A DNA stretch of 64,000 nucleotides. Origin: Stentor roeselii (Eukaryota > Ciliophora > Heterotrichea > Heterotrichida > Stentoridae). The translations under genes and the position numbers were made by a program. The DNA is taken from contig RSEH01000065.1 in assembly GCA_006503475.1 (NCBI GenBank), forward strand, positions 62,001 to 126,000, in the 5' to 3' direction. The notes below the pieces were generated by a model. The model searched no databases. It saw only the letters and a list, made by a program, of their open reading frames with translations, and had not been told where the DNA came from. Shown here piece by piece: positions 36,503 to 45,464 of this stretch. Numbering within the stretch: the first letter of the stretch is position 1; each line of letters begins with the position of its first letter.

Positions 36503-37585
36503 CTATCTAACTTCAGGCCTACAAAAGAAACACACCATCTTATCCCAATTGCCATTAAACATTCCACAAGATGAGCATTTCTTAAATCTAAAAGAAACTC
36601 CATCAAAAAAGGGAGAATAATGATTCACCCACTCTTGGCTAAGGCGATAATATCTGACATAATCCTCCACCCATTGACTGTCAAAAGGAAAAACGTATTT
36701 GACGCCGCATTGATAACTCAAAGGGCACTTTATGCAAACTTCAGCTTTATTCAAAATACTTTCTTTTCTATTTCGAATATTTTCTATGAATTCAATGAAA
36801 TCTTTGATGAAATTGTACTTCATACACACAAAACATGAGAAATGTCCACATTCAAGATAGATTACTTCTCTTTTCTTGCAGAAAAAACAAAGATTATTTT
36901 GTGTTGAGTAAAAATTTGAAGTTATTGAAGAGGTTGCAGGAAGACTCTCGTAAGAACTTTCCGCTGAAATAGATTTAAAGCTTTTTGTGTTTCTGAGAGT
37001 TGGTGACTGGGGAATGATGGAATCATATGATGAATTTTGATGAGGTGAATTTAATGTTTTTGATGGAGATTCATTGGTTTCTGGGTTTTGAGTCTCTTCC
37101 TTGTGATTTTTTTCAGGAATCTCCAATTTATATTGCCTCTTGAAATATTCAATTTTATTTTTGCATATTTTAGAGCACTCCTGACAATATATCTGACAAG
37201 GTGATTCTTCATAAATAATCTTTTCATTATCTCGAAGGATCCGTAAACAGTTTCTGCAGCAGCTGTTAAAGATCAAAGGACAATATTGGCAAGTATTAGA
37301 GCAGCTCTCACTTGACGAAAAAAAGCATTTTTTGCATTTTTTAGATCTCGGACAGAGCTTATTTAAGATCTCATCCGTTGCATTATTACAACTTTTGCAA
37401 TAACCTACTCTAAGATTTCCTGTAGTTCTTAGGGTAACTGAATTCTTTTTTTCAAGAATAGCATTTATTTTAAGGGTTTCTCTTGAGAAGCAGTCGCTAC
37501 AGTAATTGAAAGGAGATGATGAGTTCATCGTGGTGATCTCAAAGCTAGTTTTTGGTTCTTTACACATGAAACAAAATGTCTGCAT
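36503..37585 (-). CDS. Array zinc-finger protein 6
   Basis: A 360-residue member at the end of the array and the most diverged in the N-terminal half: CFMCKEPK, NYCSDCFSR, YCKSCNNA, CPRSKKCKKCFF, CQYCPLIF, CRNCLRIL and IYCQECSKIC. The linker (about 155-230) is Ser/Pro-rich. The C-terminal module keeps the family pattern: CFFCKKREVIYLECGHFSCF, VCIKCPLSYQCGVKYVFPFD, then FFDGVSFRFKKCSSCGMFNG and CFFC. A broken ABCG copy begins about 115 bp beyond its start. Function unknown. Confidence 0.8.
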   Translation of the reverse strand: MQTFCFMCKEPKTSFEITTMNSSSPFNYCSDCFSRETLKINAILEKKNSVTLRTTGNLRVGYCKSCNNATDEILNKLCPRSKKCKKCFFSSSESCSNTCQYCPLIFNSCCRNCLRILRDNEKIIYEESPCQIYCQECSKICKNKIEYFKRQYKLEIPEKNHKEETQNPETNESPSKTLNSPHQNSSYDSIIPQSPTLRNTKSFKSISAESSYESLPATSSITSNFYSTQNNLCFFCKKREVIYLECGHFSCFVCMKYNFIKDFIEFIENIRNRKESILNKAEVCIKCPLSYQCGVKYVFPFDSQWVEDYVRYYRLSQEWVNHYSPFFDGVSFRFKKCSSCGMFNGNWDKMVCFFCRPEVR

Positions 37586-37700
37586 TTACAAATATGGAAT
37601 AGGTGAATTTTATAAGGTTTGAATTTAAAGATGATGTAAATTTTCTGAACTGAATATGTATAGGATATAATTATTATTGTTAATTATAAGTAAAATTTCA

Positions 37701-38219
37701 CCACTCGTTACCTATCAAACTGTGGGCCACATGAGAAATTTTAAACTTTTCTAAGATTTCAGAGACTTTCGAATTAATTTCTGAAGTAGAAAGATGAAAA
37801 TGGAAACTTGCTGAAAATTAGAGAGATTCATATGGTGTCAAAGTTGGAATAAGTAGAGAACTAGCCATCACATATTTGATGAAATTTGATCGATTTTGTG
37901 AATTTATAGGAGTTGAGTTTAATTTTATCGTTCCAGAGCTTTGAAATTTCGATGATAAAATTTTTCTTGAGGATAGGACATTAAGAAGTGAGGTTTTTCC
38001 ACAGCCAGATGGTCCCATAATAGCATTCAACTCTCCTGGCTGGGCTATTCCAGTCACACCTCTGAGGATCTTTTTCGTTCTAAATTTCAATCTTAGATTA
38101 TCCCAGGATAAAGAAAGTTCATTATTGTGATAATTAGAATGAAAAACATCATTGAGTTCAGTATAATGCTCTGGAGATGTCATCATCACTTCCTCTACTC
38201 GAACTTTAGCTGAAAGCAT
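37701..38219 (-). pseudogene. Truncated, broken copy of the neighbouring ABCG transporter gene
   Basis: The first 133 codons (ending LTPYESL) are homologous to the start of the full ABCG gene at 38529-40355, including Walker [10 protein letters not shown]. Homology continues in the same frame past a TAA at 37818-37820: FSASFHFHL ... KVSEILEKFKISHVAHSLIG aligns with FSARFKFSI ... KIAEILQKFKIENVAHCLIG of the intact gene. It then stops abruptly before the ABC signature, and no Walker B or membrane domain follows. This is a partial tandem duplicate that no longer encodes a transporter; a short translated fragment is possible but unlikely to function. Confidence 0.85.
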
Positions 38220-38528
38220 GGCTATTATTAAACATCATCTGAGTGAATAATCATTTTTCTAAGAAAATCGTTGAGAATTTAGAAAAAATATAAATTTATA
38301 AATCTTAGAATGGTAAGTGGAATTTCTTTTTTATTGAAAAAGTGAATTTTATATGAAGATGCTATAGACTTAGTTTTATTATTCGAAAATAGGATTCATA
38401 TTTGGGAAGTAGAAGATTTTATTAGTATGAAAGATTATTTTCACATCACACTTTTCCCTTTCACTTATTAGCACTGTGCAGCTTCAATACTATCTAAACT
38501 GTTTAATCTTAAGAAAAATCTCTAAATT
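38220..38528. other. Spacer between ABCG gene and its truncated copy
   Basis: These 309 bp separate the stop of the intact ABCG gene from the start of the broken copy. No gene or recognisable site was seen. Confidence 0.5.
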
Positions 38529-40355
38529 TTAATAAAAATTAATACCTTTCCTTAGTGTATATAATTTCAAAGAAGATAGAGAAAGTACTGATAAAATAAG
38601 ATAAATGATAATCAGTCCCCCACACTTTTCCCAAATTTCTCCTTTGACACCTATTTCCTCTAAAGGACTACTCTCGCCATATTCCTTATGATCAACCTCG
38701 AAATCTCTAAACTCATTAATAACAAAAGCTTCATAAGCATAAGTATAAGGAGTCATAAACGAAATCCAACGAAAAGCCTTATTCAAATTTTCCTTCTTAC
38801 AAAAATACCCTCCAAACAACATTAAAGTAGAAGTCGAGCTATACCCAATAGCAGCAGCAGTCTCTTCATTAAAAGCCAAGATTCCAGATAAGAACCCAAA
38901 ACTCATTCCAACAAAGTGTATCAAGATTTGAATAAAAAGAAAGGTCAAGTAATGTCCAGCAGTTAAAGAAAGACTTGTAGCGAAATAAGTGAAGATGCTA
39001 TTCATTAAGTTCAAGATCATTCCTTCCAAAGCCCCTGCAATCATTTTAGACAAGAAATAAGGAATGACTCCATAAAGTCCTTCACTGTGTTCCTTTAAAA
39101 AAAGTGTTCTTTCAACAGGGAAAATCAAAGCATTTGACATGCACCCGAACATCAAAGTATTGACAGAGACAAAAAAAAGCAACCCTTTCCTATTTTCCAC
39201 CCCTTCTCGGTCATGTCCTAGGTTAAAATAAAGCATTCCTAAAAAAATACTTACAAGAACTGCATGTGCCACGTTAACCTTCAACAACAAAGGATTTCTT
39301 TTCGCTAAAATAAGAGACTTTTTTATGCAAAGTAACAAGACTTGAAAGCGACTTGGACGAAAATTCAAGTTTGGCATGCGAAGAGGTTCTGTATTTGTGT
39401 TAAAGTCGATGTTTTTTTCTAGTTCTTTGTAAGAATTTATGATTTTTTTTAAGTTTCCTGGAATTTTCAGCATTTTTGAACTGAGAACTCGGAAAAAATA
39501 GTCACCTGATGAAAATCGGTCACTTACTTCAAAGCCGATGGTTTTGAAGTAATGCTCTACATCAGTTCTTGGACCTTGGAACATGAATCTTCCTTGAGTC
39601 ATTAGCATTAGAGTGTCAATCATTCCATAAATGTCTTGTCCGGGCTGATGAATCGTCATTAATATTGTCTTTCCTGCGTTGCAGTAGTCTCGTAATATTT
39701 GAACTATTGATAACGCAGAACTGCTGTCTAGACCGGATGTTGGCTCATCTAGAATTAATATTGAAGGATCTGAAATCATTTCGAGACCTATTGAAAGTCT
39801 TTTTTTTTCACCCCCGGACAAACCCCTGGAAGACTTCCCACCAATTAAACAATGAGCAACATTTTCAATTTTAAACTTCTGAAGAATCTCCGCAATTTTC
39901 AAGTCAATCTCCATGTTTGAAATCGAGAATTTAAACCTAGCAGAAAAACTCAAAACCTCATAAGGAGTCAAACTTTCCAATAATAAAGAATCAACCATGA
40001 CAGATTTCAAATGATTTGAAGCAGAAGTCGAAGTCATCGGCTTTGAGTTAATTTTCACTATTCCCGAAGATTGAAAGTTGGAAAATGCAAAAGGACGACG
40101 TGATAAAAAATTAAGCAAAGAAGTCTTTCCACATCCTGAAGCGCCAATAATTGCAGAAAGTTGACCAGGCTTTGCAATGCCTGATAAGTTTCTAAGAATT
40201 TTAGTGTTTCCACATTTTAATTTGATTTTTTCCCAAGATAAGGAAATTTCTGAGTAGTTTATTTGAGAATGAAAGAAATCGCTTGGCTCGGTTACGTGTT
40301 GTTGCGACATCATCATCACTTCTTCAACATGGACTTTTCCTGTACGCTTTGACAT
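38529..40355 (-). CDS. ABCG-family half transporter
   Basis: A 608-residue protein with the reverse order typical of ABCG/White transporters: nucleotide-binding domain first (about 35-270), then a six-helix membrane domain (about 350-600). Visible motifs are Walker A GASGCGKTS, signature LSGGEKKRLSIG, Walker B ILILDEPTSGLDSSSA and the H-loop TIHQPGQDI, so ATP hydrolysis should be intact. Half transporters dimerise and export lipids, sterols or xenobiotics; the substrate is unknown. The N terminus carries a short extension VEEVMMMSQQH, which is also kept in the truncated copy next door. Confidence 0.93.
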   Translation of the reverse strand: MSKRTGKVHVEEVMMMSQQHVTEPSDFFHSQINYSEISLSWEKIKLKCGNTKILRNLSGIAKPGQLSAIIGASGCGKTSLLNFLSRRPFAFSNFQSSGIVKINSKPMTSTSASNHLKSVMVDSLLLESLTPYEVLSFSARFKFSISNMEIDLKIAEILQKFKIENVAHCLIGGKSSRGLSGGEKKRLSIGLEMISDPSILILDEPTSGLDSSSALSIVQILRDYCNAGKTILMTIHQPGQDIYGMIDTLMLMTQGRFMFQGPRTDVEHYFKTIGFEVSDRFSSGDYFFRVLSSKMLKIPGNLKKIINSYKELEKNIDFNTNTEPLRMPNLNFRPSRFQVLLLCIKKSLILAKRNPLLLKVNVAHAVLVSIFLGMLYFNLGHDREGVENRKGLLFFVSVNTLMFGCMSNALIFPVERTLFLKEHSEGLYGVIPYFLSKMIAGALEGMILNLMNSIFTYFATSLSLTAGHYLTFLFIQILIHFVGMSFGFLSGILAFNEETAAAIGYSSTSTLMLFGGYFCKKENLNKAFRWISFMTPYTYAYEAFVINEFRDFEVDHKEYGESSPLEEIGVKGEIWEKCGGLIIIYLILSVLSLSSLKLYTLRKGINFY

Positions 40356-41197
40356 GTATTTTATGGGTATTTTGAGTGGATTATATTTTAAGGAAATTAA
40401 TTGGGTTATGATTGATTATATCATAGAAGACTAGGATTTTGTTTTAGACTTTAGGAAAGGTTTGGAAGGGTGAAGATTTGACTTTGTGATGGTAAATGTT
40501 GAAGAATTTTAGGAAGTTTCAACTTTTTAGATGAAATTTTTGAATTTTAGTCATTTTTTGGTTAATTTGAAAAATTTTAAATTTTGATGATGGTTGTTTG
40601 GGTTTAGTTAGTTTAAAGGTTGATTTGATTGAATTTTGGAAGATTATGAAAAGGTCTTTATGTGATTTGAAGTTATGGTTGGGAGTTTTACTCAAATTTA
40701 AATTTTTGAATTTTTTTGAGAGATTGAAGCAATTAGAAAAATGATATATTAATTTACATTTGGATAATTGGATGTATTCATTATTATTTCAATGAATTGA
40801 GTTGAAAATGATGATTAAGTTGTTTGGATGCTTTTGCGATTTCTGTATGATTAAACATATCAAAAGATCAAAGTAAATAATTTTAAGAGAAACTCCACAA
40901 AATCTCCAATTAAAGACGCCCTTATCTATAAACAAAATCTAAAACTCAATAAAATTTCTCCAGAACCCAGAAAAAAAAATTCTCTACTTTCCTAAGATTA
41001 ACCCAAAACCTCTCCTATTCTTAACAAATCAAAAAATAACTCTAAAACCAATGAATATAAATAAAACTAAAAAATTCACTAAGAAATAATTAGACCTTCG
41101 ATGAAAAACTAATTTAAATGAGACTTATCCAAATACACATAATTATGATTAACAATTCAATAAATATCTCTGAACTAACGATAAACCATCTAATTAT
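40356..41197. other. 842-bp spacer between ABCG and CSN6
   Basis: This non-coding stretch shows the strand-composition flip with no coding constraint: 40441-40500 has 19 G and 2 C on the plus strand, whereas 40921-40980 has 2 G and 12 C (hand counts). No gene, RNA or repeat was recognised. Confidence 0.55.
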
Positions 41198-42034
41198 CTA
41201 CTCAAGAGCCTGAATTTTCTGAAACTTATCAACAAGTTCTCCTAAATGATACGACCCTTTAGTCATAACACTAGCCAAAACAACTAACAATTCTTCATTA
41301 ATTTCCCTATGAAAGTTTTTTTCAATGTTAAAAGCAGGACTAACAGGAATCCTGTTACAAATTTCATTAAATTTTCTCATAATTCTTCGATCATTCCTTA
41401 CCTTTTCGTTATTTTCTACAAGTTGTGCTAAAAGTGCAAGTCTTCCTTTGAATAATCGAGAAGCGCTGACGAAATTATTGATTTCGCCTTGATATTGTGA
41501 GGTTTCTCCAGTGCCAGAACCTTTTTTTGATACGAAGTCGACGCTTATCCTTTCTGAGTCAGTAGTTTCTATTGAGTACTGGGCCTTGCGGTACTCATAA
41601 TTAGTTGAATTCTCAGTGACAGTGACATGAGTTTCATAAATATCAACTGGAAGAGTTTCTTCTGAGGTGACGATGGTCGTGTTGAAGTTCAAATACAAGA
41701 TATTCTCTGAAAAGTTCGTCAAAGTCTTTTGAATGTCCATGTCTGAAGGATGATACTGTCCTGTCGAGTACCACCCGAGGAACTCATATGTTGGGAAAAT
41801 CTGAAGAACCATCCCCAAACGAGTTTGAATGAAATTCAGGTCTAATTGGTCACAGCCTTCTAATGGCTCTGATGGAGCTTCGAATGAGTTTTGGATGTGA
41901 ATACTTCTTTCTTTTATACTTCCTACGAGGATTCCGTAGGTTCGGTTCCGGACACCTGTTGCTGCTAGTTGTCGTGTGAACTGGTCTGATATGTTCAGCA
42001 ATACTAAAGGATGAAGACTGATATTGACTGCCAT
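41198..42034 (-). CDS. CSN6: COP9 signalosome subunit 6 (MPN-domain protein)
   Basis: A 278-residue protein starting with an MPN domain: VNISLHPLVLLNISDQFTRQ, YGILVGS and EFLGWYSTGQYHPSDMDIQ. The metal-binding HxH of catalytic JAMM proteins is absent, as in CSN6, RPN8 and eIF3f. ISVDFVSK and GSGTGE followed by a helical tail (RLFKGRLALLAQLVEN ... SYHLGELVDKFQKIQ) fits CSN6 best. CSN6 pairs with the catalytic CSN5 in the complex that removes NEDD8 from cullins. RPN8 and eIF3f are less likely alternatives. Its start codon is 15 bp from that of the divergent gene. Confidence 0.82.
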   Translation of the reverse strand: MAVNISLHPLVLLNISDQFTRQLAATGVRNRTYGILVGSIKERSIHIQNSFEAPSEPLEGCDQLDLNFIQTRLGMVLQIFPTYEFLGWYSTGQYHPSDMDIQKTLTNFSENILYLNFNTTIVTSEETLPVDIYETHVTVTENSTNYEYRKAQYSIETTDSERISVDFVSKKGSGTGETSQYQGEINNFVSASRLFKGRLALLAQLVENNEKVRNDRRIMRKFNEICNRIPVSPAFNIEKNFHREINEELLVVLASVMTKGSYHLGELVDKFQKIQALE

Positions 42035-42049
42035 TTATATCAAAACTAA
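42035..42049. promoter_or_regulatory. 15-bp spacer between divergent start codons
   Basis: TTATATCAAAACTAA is the entire sequence between the ATG of CSN6 and that of the plus-strand neighbour. It contains a TATA-like core on both strands. Confidence 0.6.
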
Positions 42050-43342
42050 ATGTTCGAAGTTAAATCATACTGTTGGCTTTTACAAGAGCTAGCCAGGACA
42101 AAGTCTAAACTAAAAATCTTAGAAATTGCATTTGTTAGAGGTCAAGAAATTTCTGAAGTTTTTCATACTTCCTTCGATGGTTCAATTGAAATAACAGGTA
42201 AAAAATTAACATTAAGTGCAACCCTGGAGTCTTTTTTACAGAGATCTCAGATGCAGAATAAGAACTACGAGGAAAAGGCAGCAATATACGCCTGCAGTGA
42301 AACAAGTGCACGGATATTGAATGGAAAGGAACTAAAAGCAAGTATAAAAAAACCATCAAAACTCTTCAACATTCGAGAAATCATAAAATTTCAAGAACAT
42401 TTACATGAAAGCAAAACTTTCTTCTCGATGCAGGTTCATTTCAATGGAAACGAATTGGAAAGTAGATTATTTAGAAAGGAAATTGACTCGAAAGATGAAA
42501 TTAATGATACGAGTTTTATGTACCTTGCGCTGAATATAATGAAACATCTGGTTGAAATGGTTGAAAACTTTACGAAAAAAAACGTGGTTAGGTTGAAATT
42601 TCACTTTATAATTGATAAGCACTATACACTTTATATCATTCATACAGCTCTTATCAAACTTGTACATCCTAAAGTCCTTCTCACTTACAAATCTTTAGAC
42701 GTCGAACGACTAGAAAACCTTATATCTTTAAAAAACGAATTCAAAGGACCTGCTATTTTCATAAAATCTCGCTTTAAAGAGCCAGATATCGACCCTTTAA
42801 CACCTAAACCTTCAGCCATGCATCCAAATCTAAACATTTTCGCTACTTTTGTATCAAGTTTCTTGCAAATAAGAAAAACTGACAGGAAAAACACTTGGAG
42901 AAGTTCAAGTATCGGCTTGGTTGAAGATGGACCTGGTTCACGAAATGAATCTTGCATGAAAATAGAAACCCCTGGTTTAAGTGAGTTTTTATCTGAATCC
43001 CCTTCACCAATCGAATTAAAAAATGCTGGAAGAGTCATAAAAGTCCTGAAATTACCTAAAATTAAAAGCCAAAATTCAATAAAAGGAAAAGTTTCAATGG
43101 TTAAAGACTTGTTTCCTAGTCTTCAGCCTAGTCCTACTCTTGGAATTCTTCTGAAAAGTGAAGAACTTAGAATTAAAGAAAGTCAGGATCGCAGACTTGC
43201 ACATTCTGGAAATTTGGAAAAGTTTTTCCCCAAGATTGGGAAAAAAAAAAGGTTGAGAAAAGTTAAGAAAAAAGTGAAAAGTTTTAAGGATGAGACTGGG
43301 AAGAAGAAGTCAGCTTCGCCTTATTGCATTAAGAACTTTTGA
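42050..43342 (+). CDS. Hypothetical protein with conserved-looking N-terminal domain
   Basis: A 430-residue frame from ATG to TGA. Residues 1-230 look like a folded alpha/beta domain (KSKLKILEIAFVRGQEISEV, IYACSETSARILNGKELKAS, FMYLALNIMKHLVEMVENF). Residues 250-430 are Ser/Pro-rich and end in a strongly basic cluster (KIGKKKRLRKVKKKVKSFKD) that could be a nuclear signal or bind microtubules or nucleic acid. No family is recognised. It is divergent from CSN6 across 15 bp, so the two are probably expressed from the same open site. Confidence 0.7.
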   Translation: MFEVKSYCWLLQELARTKSKLKILEIAFVRGQEISEVFHTSFDGSIEITGKKLTLSATLESFLQRSQMQNKNYEEKAAIYACSETSARILNGKELKASIKKPSKLFNIREIIKFQEHLHESKTFFSMQVHFNGNELESRLFRKEIDSKDEINDTSFMYLALNIMKHLVEMVENFTKKNVVRLKFHFIIDKHYTLYIIHTALIKLVHPKVLLTYKSLDVERLENLISLKNEFKGPAIFIKSRFKEPDIDPLTPKPSAMHPNLNIFATFVSSFLQIRKTDRKNTWRSSSIGLVEDGPGSRNESCMKIETPGLSEFLSESPSPIELKNAGRVIKVLKLPKIKSQNSIKGKVSMVKDLFPSLQPSPTLGILLKSEELRIKESQDRRLAHSGNLEKFFPKIGKKKRLRKVKKKVKSFKDETGKKKSASPYCIKNF

Positions 43343-44393
43343 AAAAATTATTCGTTAATTAATGGAAAATTGGAAGTTTGGAACGTAGAATGGGATTAAA
43401 GTAAGATGTATAAATGGCTGGAATTTCATCAAGGATAGAGCTTATTTTTATGTTGATTTATGAAAATGACTGCATTTAGATCCTTTTATATCTAGATGTT
43501 TTATAGACGTAATTATTTAAACTAGTTGTGGCGACCTATAGTTCTTTGTAAAATCTTCTGTTTATAAATAGAAAGCCATTCAGAAAATCTATCTCAGTTT
43601 AAACAAATACAGTATTCTTTTAGCCACTAAAAATCACAATCAACTAAGTAACTTAAGTGAAAATCTTTAAAAGGCCTTGGCGAGAGTTGATTAATGCTGG
43701 AGATGGATCATAAGATATAAATACATAATTGTTAAATAGATAAATATTGATGAAAAGAAAATAAAGTAATATGGCTATGGATTTTTTGGATTCTTGGAGG
43801 AGTGGAAAAACAAACACAAGGAAATAATTTTAGAATATTTAAAAAAATCTTGAATTCTTAGATTTATGACGGAGAGTATAAAAAATATTAATTATTTATG
43901 CTGATATGAGAAGCTTTGGCAAGATTCATGAAAACCTAGGCCTTAAACATCACCCTTTCAATCATATTGAAAAACTTAAAGGATCTAATTATTAGTTTAC
44001 TCAAATATTATTGAAGACTATCGGAATGGAGAGGCAAAGCATGCAAGTAGAAATAAATCCTAGACAAAATGATGATTTTTTAATATTTTTCTATGAAAAT
44101 GGTAAATAGTTAAAATAATGATCATACTTAAAAGGCACTTAAAATATCAAGAAATTAGATAAAAAATAGTGTAACATATAAAATATCAACTAAAAATGAA
44201 TGATTATCTTCAGTTAAAGTCATATTTTAAAACTCCAATCATCCAAACCTAAATAATTTAAATTCTTCAATAAATCTTCAAAAAATTCCTACTTTAACTA
44301 AATCCTTCTAACAATTATTCTAAATTCCTTAAAACAACAATACCCTTTTTAACTACCCAAAAGCCTGACATAATTCGTTAATCTTAAATTAAA
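43343..44393. other. 1.05-kb gene-free spacer
   Basis: This AT-rich stretch lies between two plus-strand genes. No open frame of note, RNA gene or repeat was recognised. The promoter of the downstream coiled-coil gene should be at its 3' end. Confidence 0.5.
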
Positions 44394-45290
44394 ATGAACA
44401 CATCAACCCCAACTCCCGAAGAAACTCTAGAAGAAAAGCTAGATCGTTTAAACCTCGCCCTAAAAAACACAGTTCAAAGTCTTGACAACTCATTCATATC
44501 AAAACGCATTCCGTCTCCTTCATCATTTTTAAATTCAAAAGCGACATCCTTCTGCCTTTCCGAGGCCTTCGAGCAAGAAAACCGAAGCATTCAAATATTC
44601 GAAGAAAACATTGAAAATATGTTAAGAACTCTTGACAGGTCTCAAATGCAATCCGAGGACTTTTGGAGTGACGCAGTGAGATCAGAAGAAAAACAGGAAA
44701 AATTCAAAATCATTGAAAATTCAAAAAAAATTTCAGCTGAAAAGAGACTTATTGACCTTGAAACTCTTTTAAAATCGCTGAGTGATGAACAAAATACTTT
44801 AAAAGATTTAGGAGATAAACTCAAATTTAAAGAAATTCAACTCAACAAAAGGGAAAAAAAAGTCAAAGAACTTGAAAAAAAATTTAAAAATAATGAAATT
44901 TTTGAATCTGATACGAAAAAACATGATGATTTTTTGCAGAATAATGGTAGGTATTTAGATATTTTACAGGAAATCAATTTTAATAGAGATGAACAGTCTC
45001 AAAGTGATTTAATTGTTCAGGAACTTAGGAATAAGGTTAAAATGCTTGAAGAACTTCTGGGGGAAACTAGAAATAGCTTGGAAAGAACTAAGATTTTAAA
45101 GGAAATTGCAACAGCTAAAAATCAAATACACATTATCAGGGCTGAACTTGTCTTAAAAGCTTGTGCAAAGGGCAAAGAAAATCCAGGAAACTTAAAAATT
45201 TCAGATAAACTTGAAGTACAAAAAAATCGAGAAAATATTAGTTTTACTCCGAGCAACTTTACCAAGTCTTTAAAGCGATTTGCATTTTAA
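44394..45290 (+). CDS. Coiled-coil protein
   Basis: A 298-residue frame from ATG to TAA. The N-terminal third is Ser/Pro-rich; residues about 105-170 and 205-255 form coiled coils with Leu/Glu/Lys heptads (LIDLETLLKSLSDEQNTLKD and VQELRNKVKMLEELLGETRN). The C terminus is basic and Asn-rich. Such proteins are common in the ciliate cortex and basal-body apparatus, but nothing here assigns it. No family is recognised. Confidence 0.7.
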   Translation: MNTSTPTPEETLEEKLDRLNLALKNTVQSLDNSFISKRIPSPSSFLNSKATSFCLSEAFEQENRSIQIFEENIENMLRTLDRSQMQSEDFWSDAVRSEEKQEKFKIIENSKKISAEKRLIDLETLLKSLSDEQNTLKDLGDKLKFKEIQLNKREKKVKELEKKFKNNEIFESDTKKHDDFLQNNGRYLDILQEINFNRDEQSQSDLIVQELRNKVKMLEELLGETRNSLERTKILKEIATAKNQIHIIRAELVLKACAKGKENPGNLKISDKLEVQKNRENISFTPSNFTKSLKRFAF

Positions 45291-45464
45291 CAAATCCCTT
45301 AATCCTAACTTCAAGTTTTCATAAATTTCCAAATCTTTACTGAACTTTTCACTTAATTTCTAATTTTTTTTAAATATACATCCACAAAAATATTAGAAAA
45401 AGGTAAACTGTTCTTTAATCCGTAAACCCTGCAACAACCTTCCAACAACTTATTTAAATAATAA

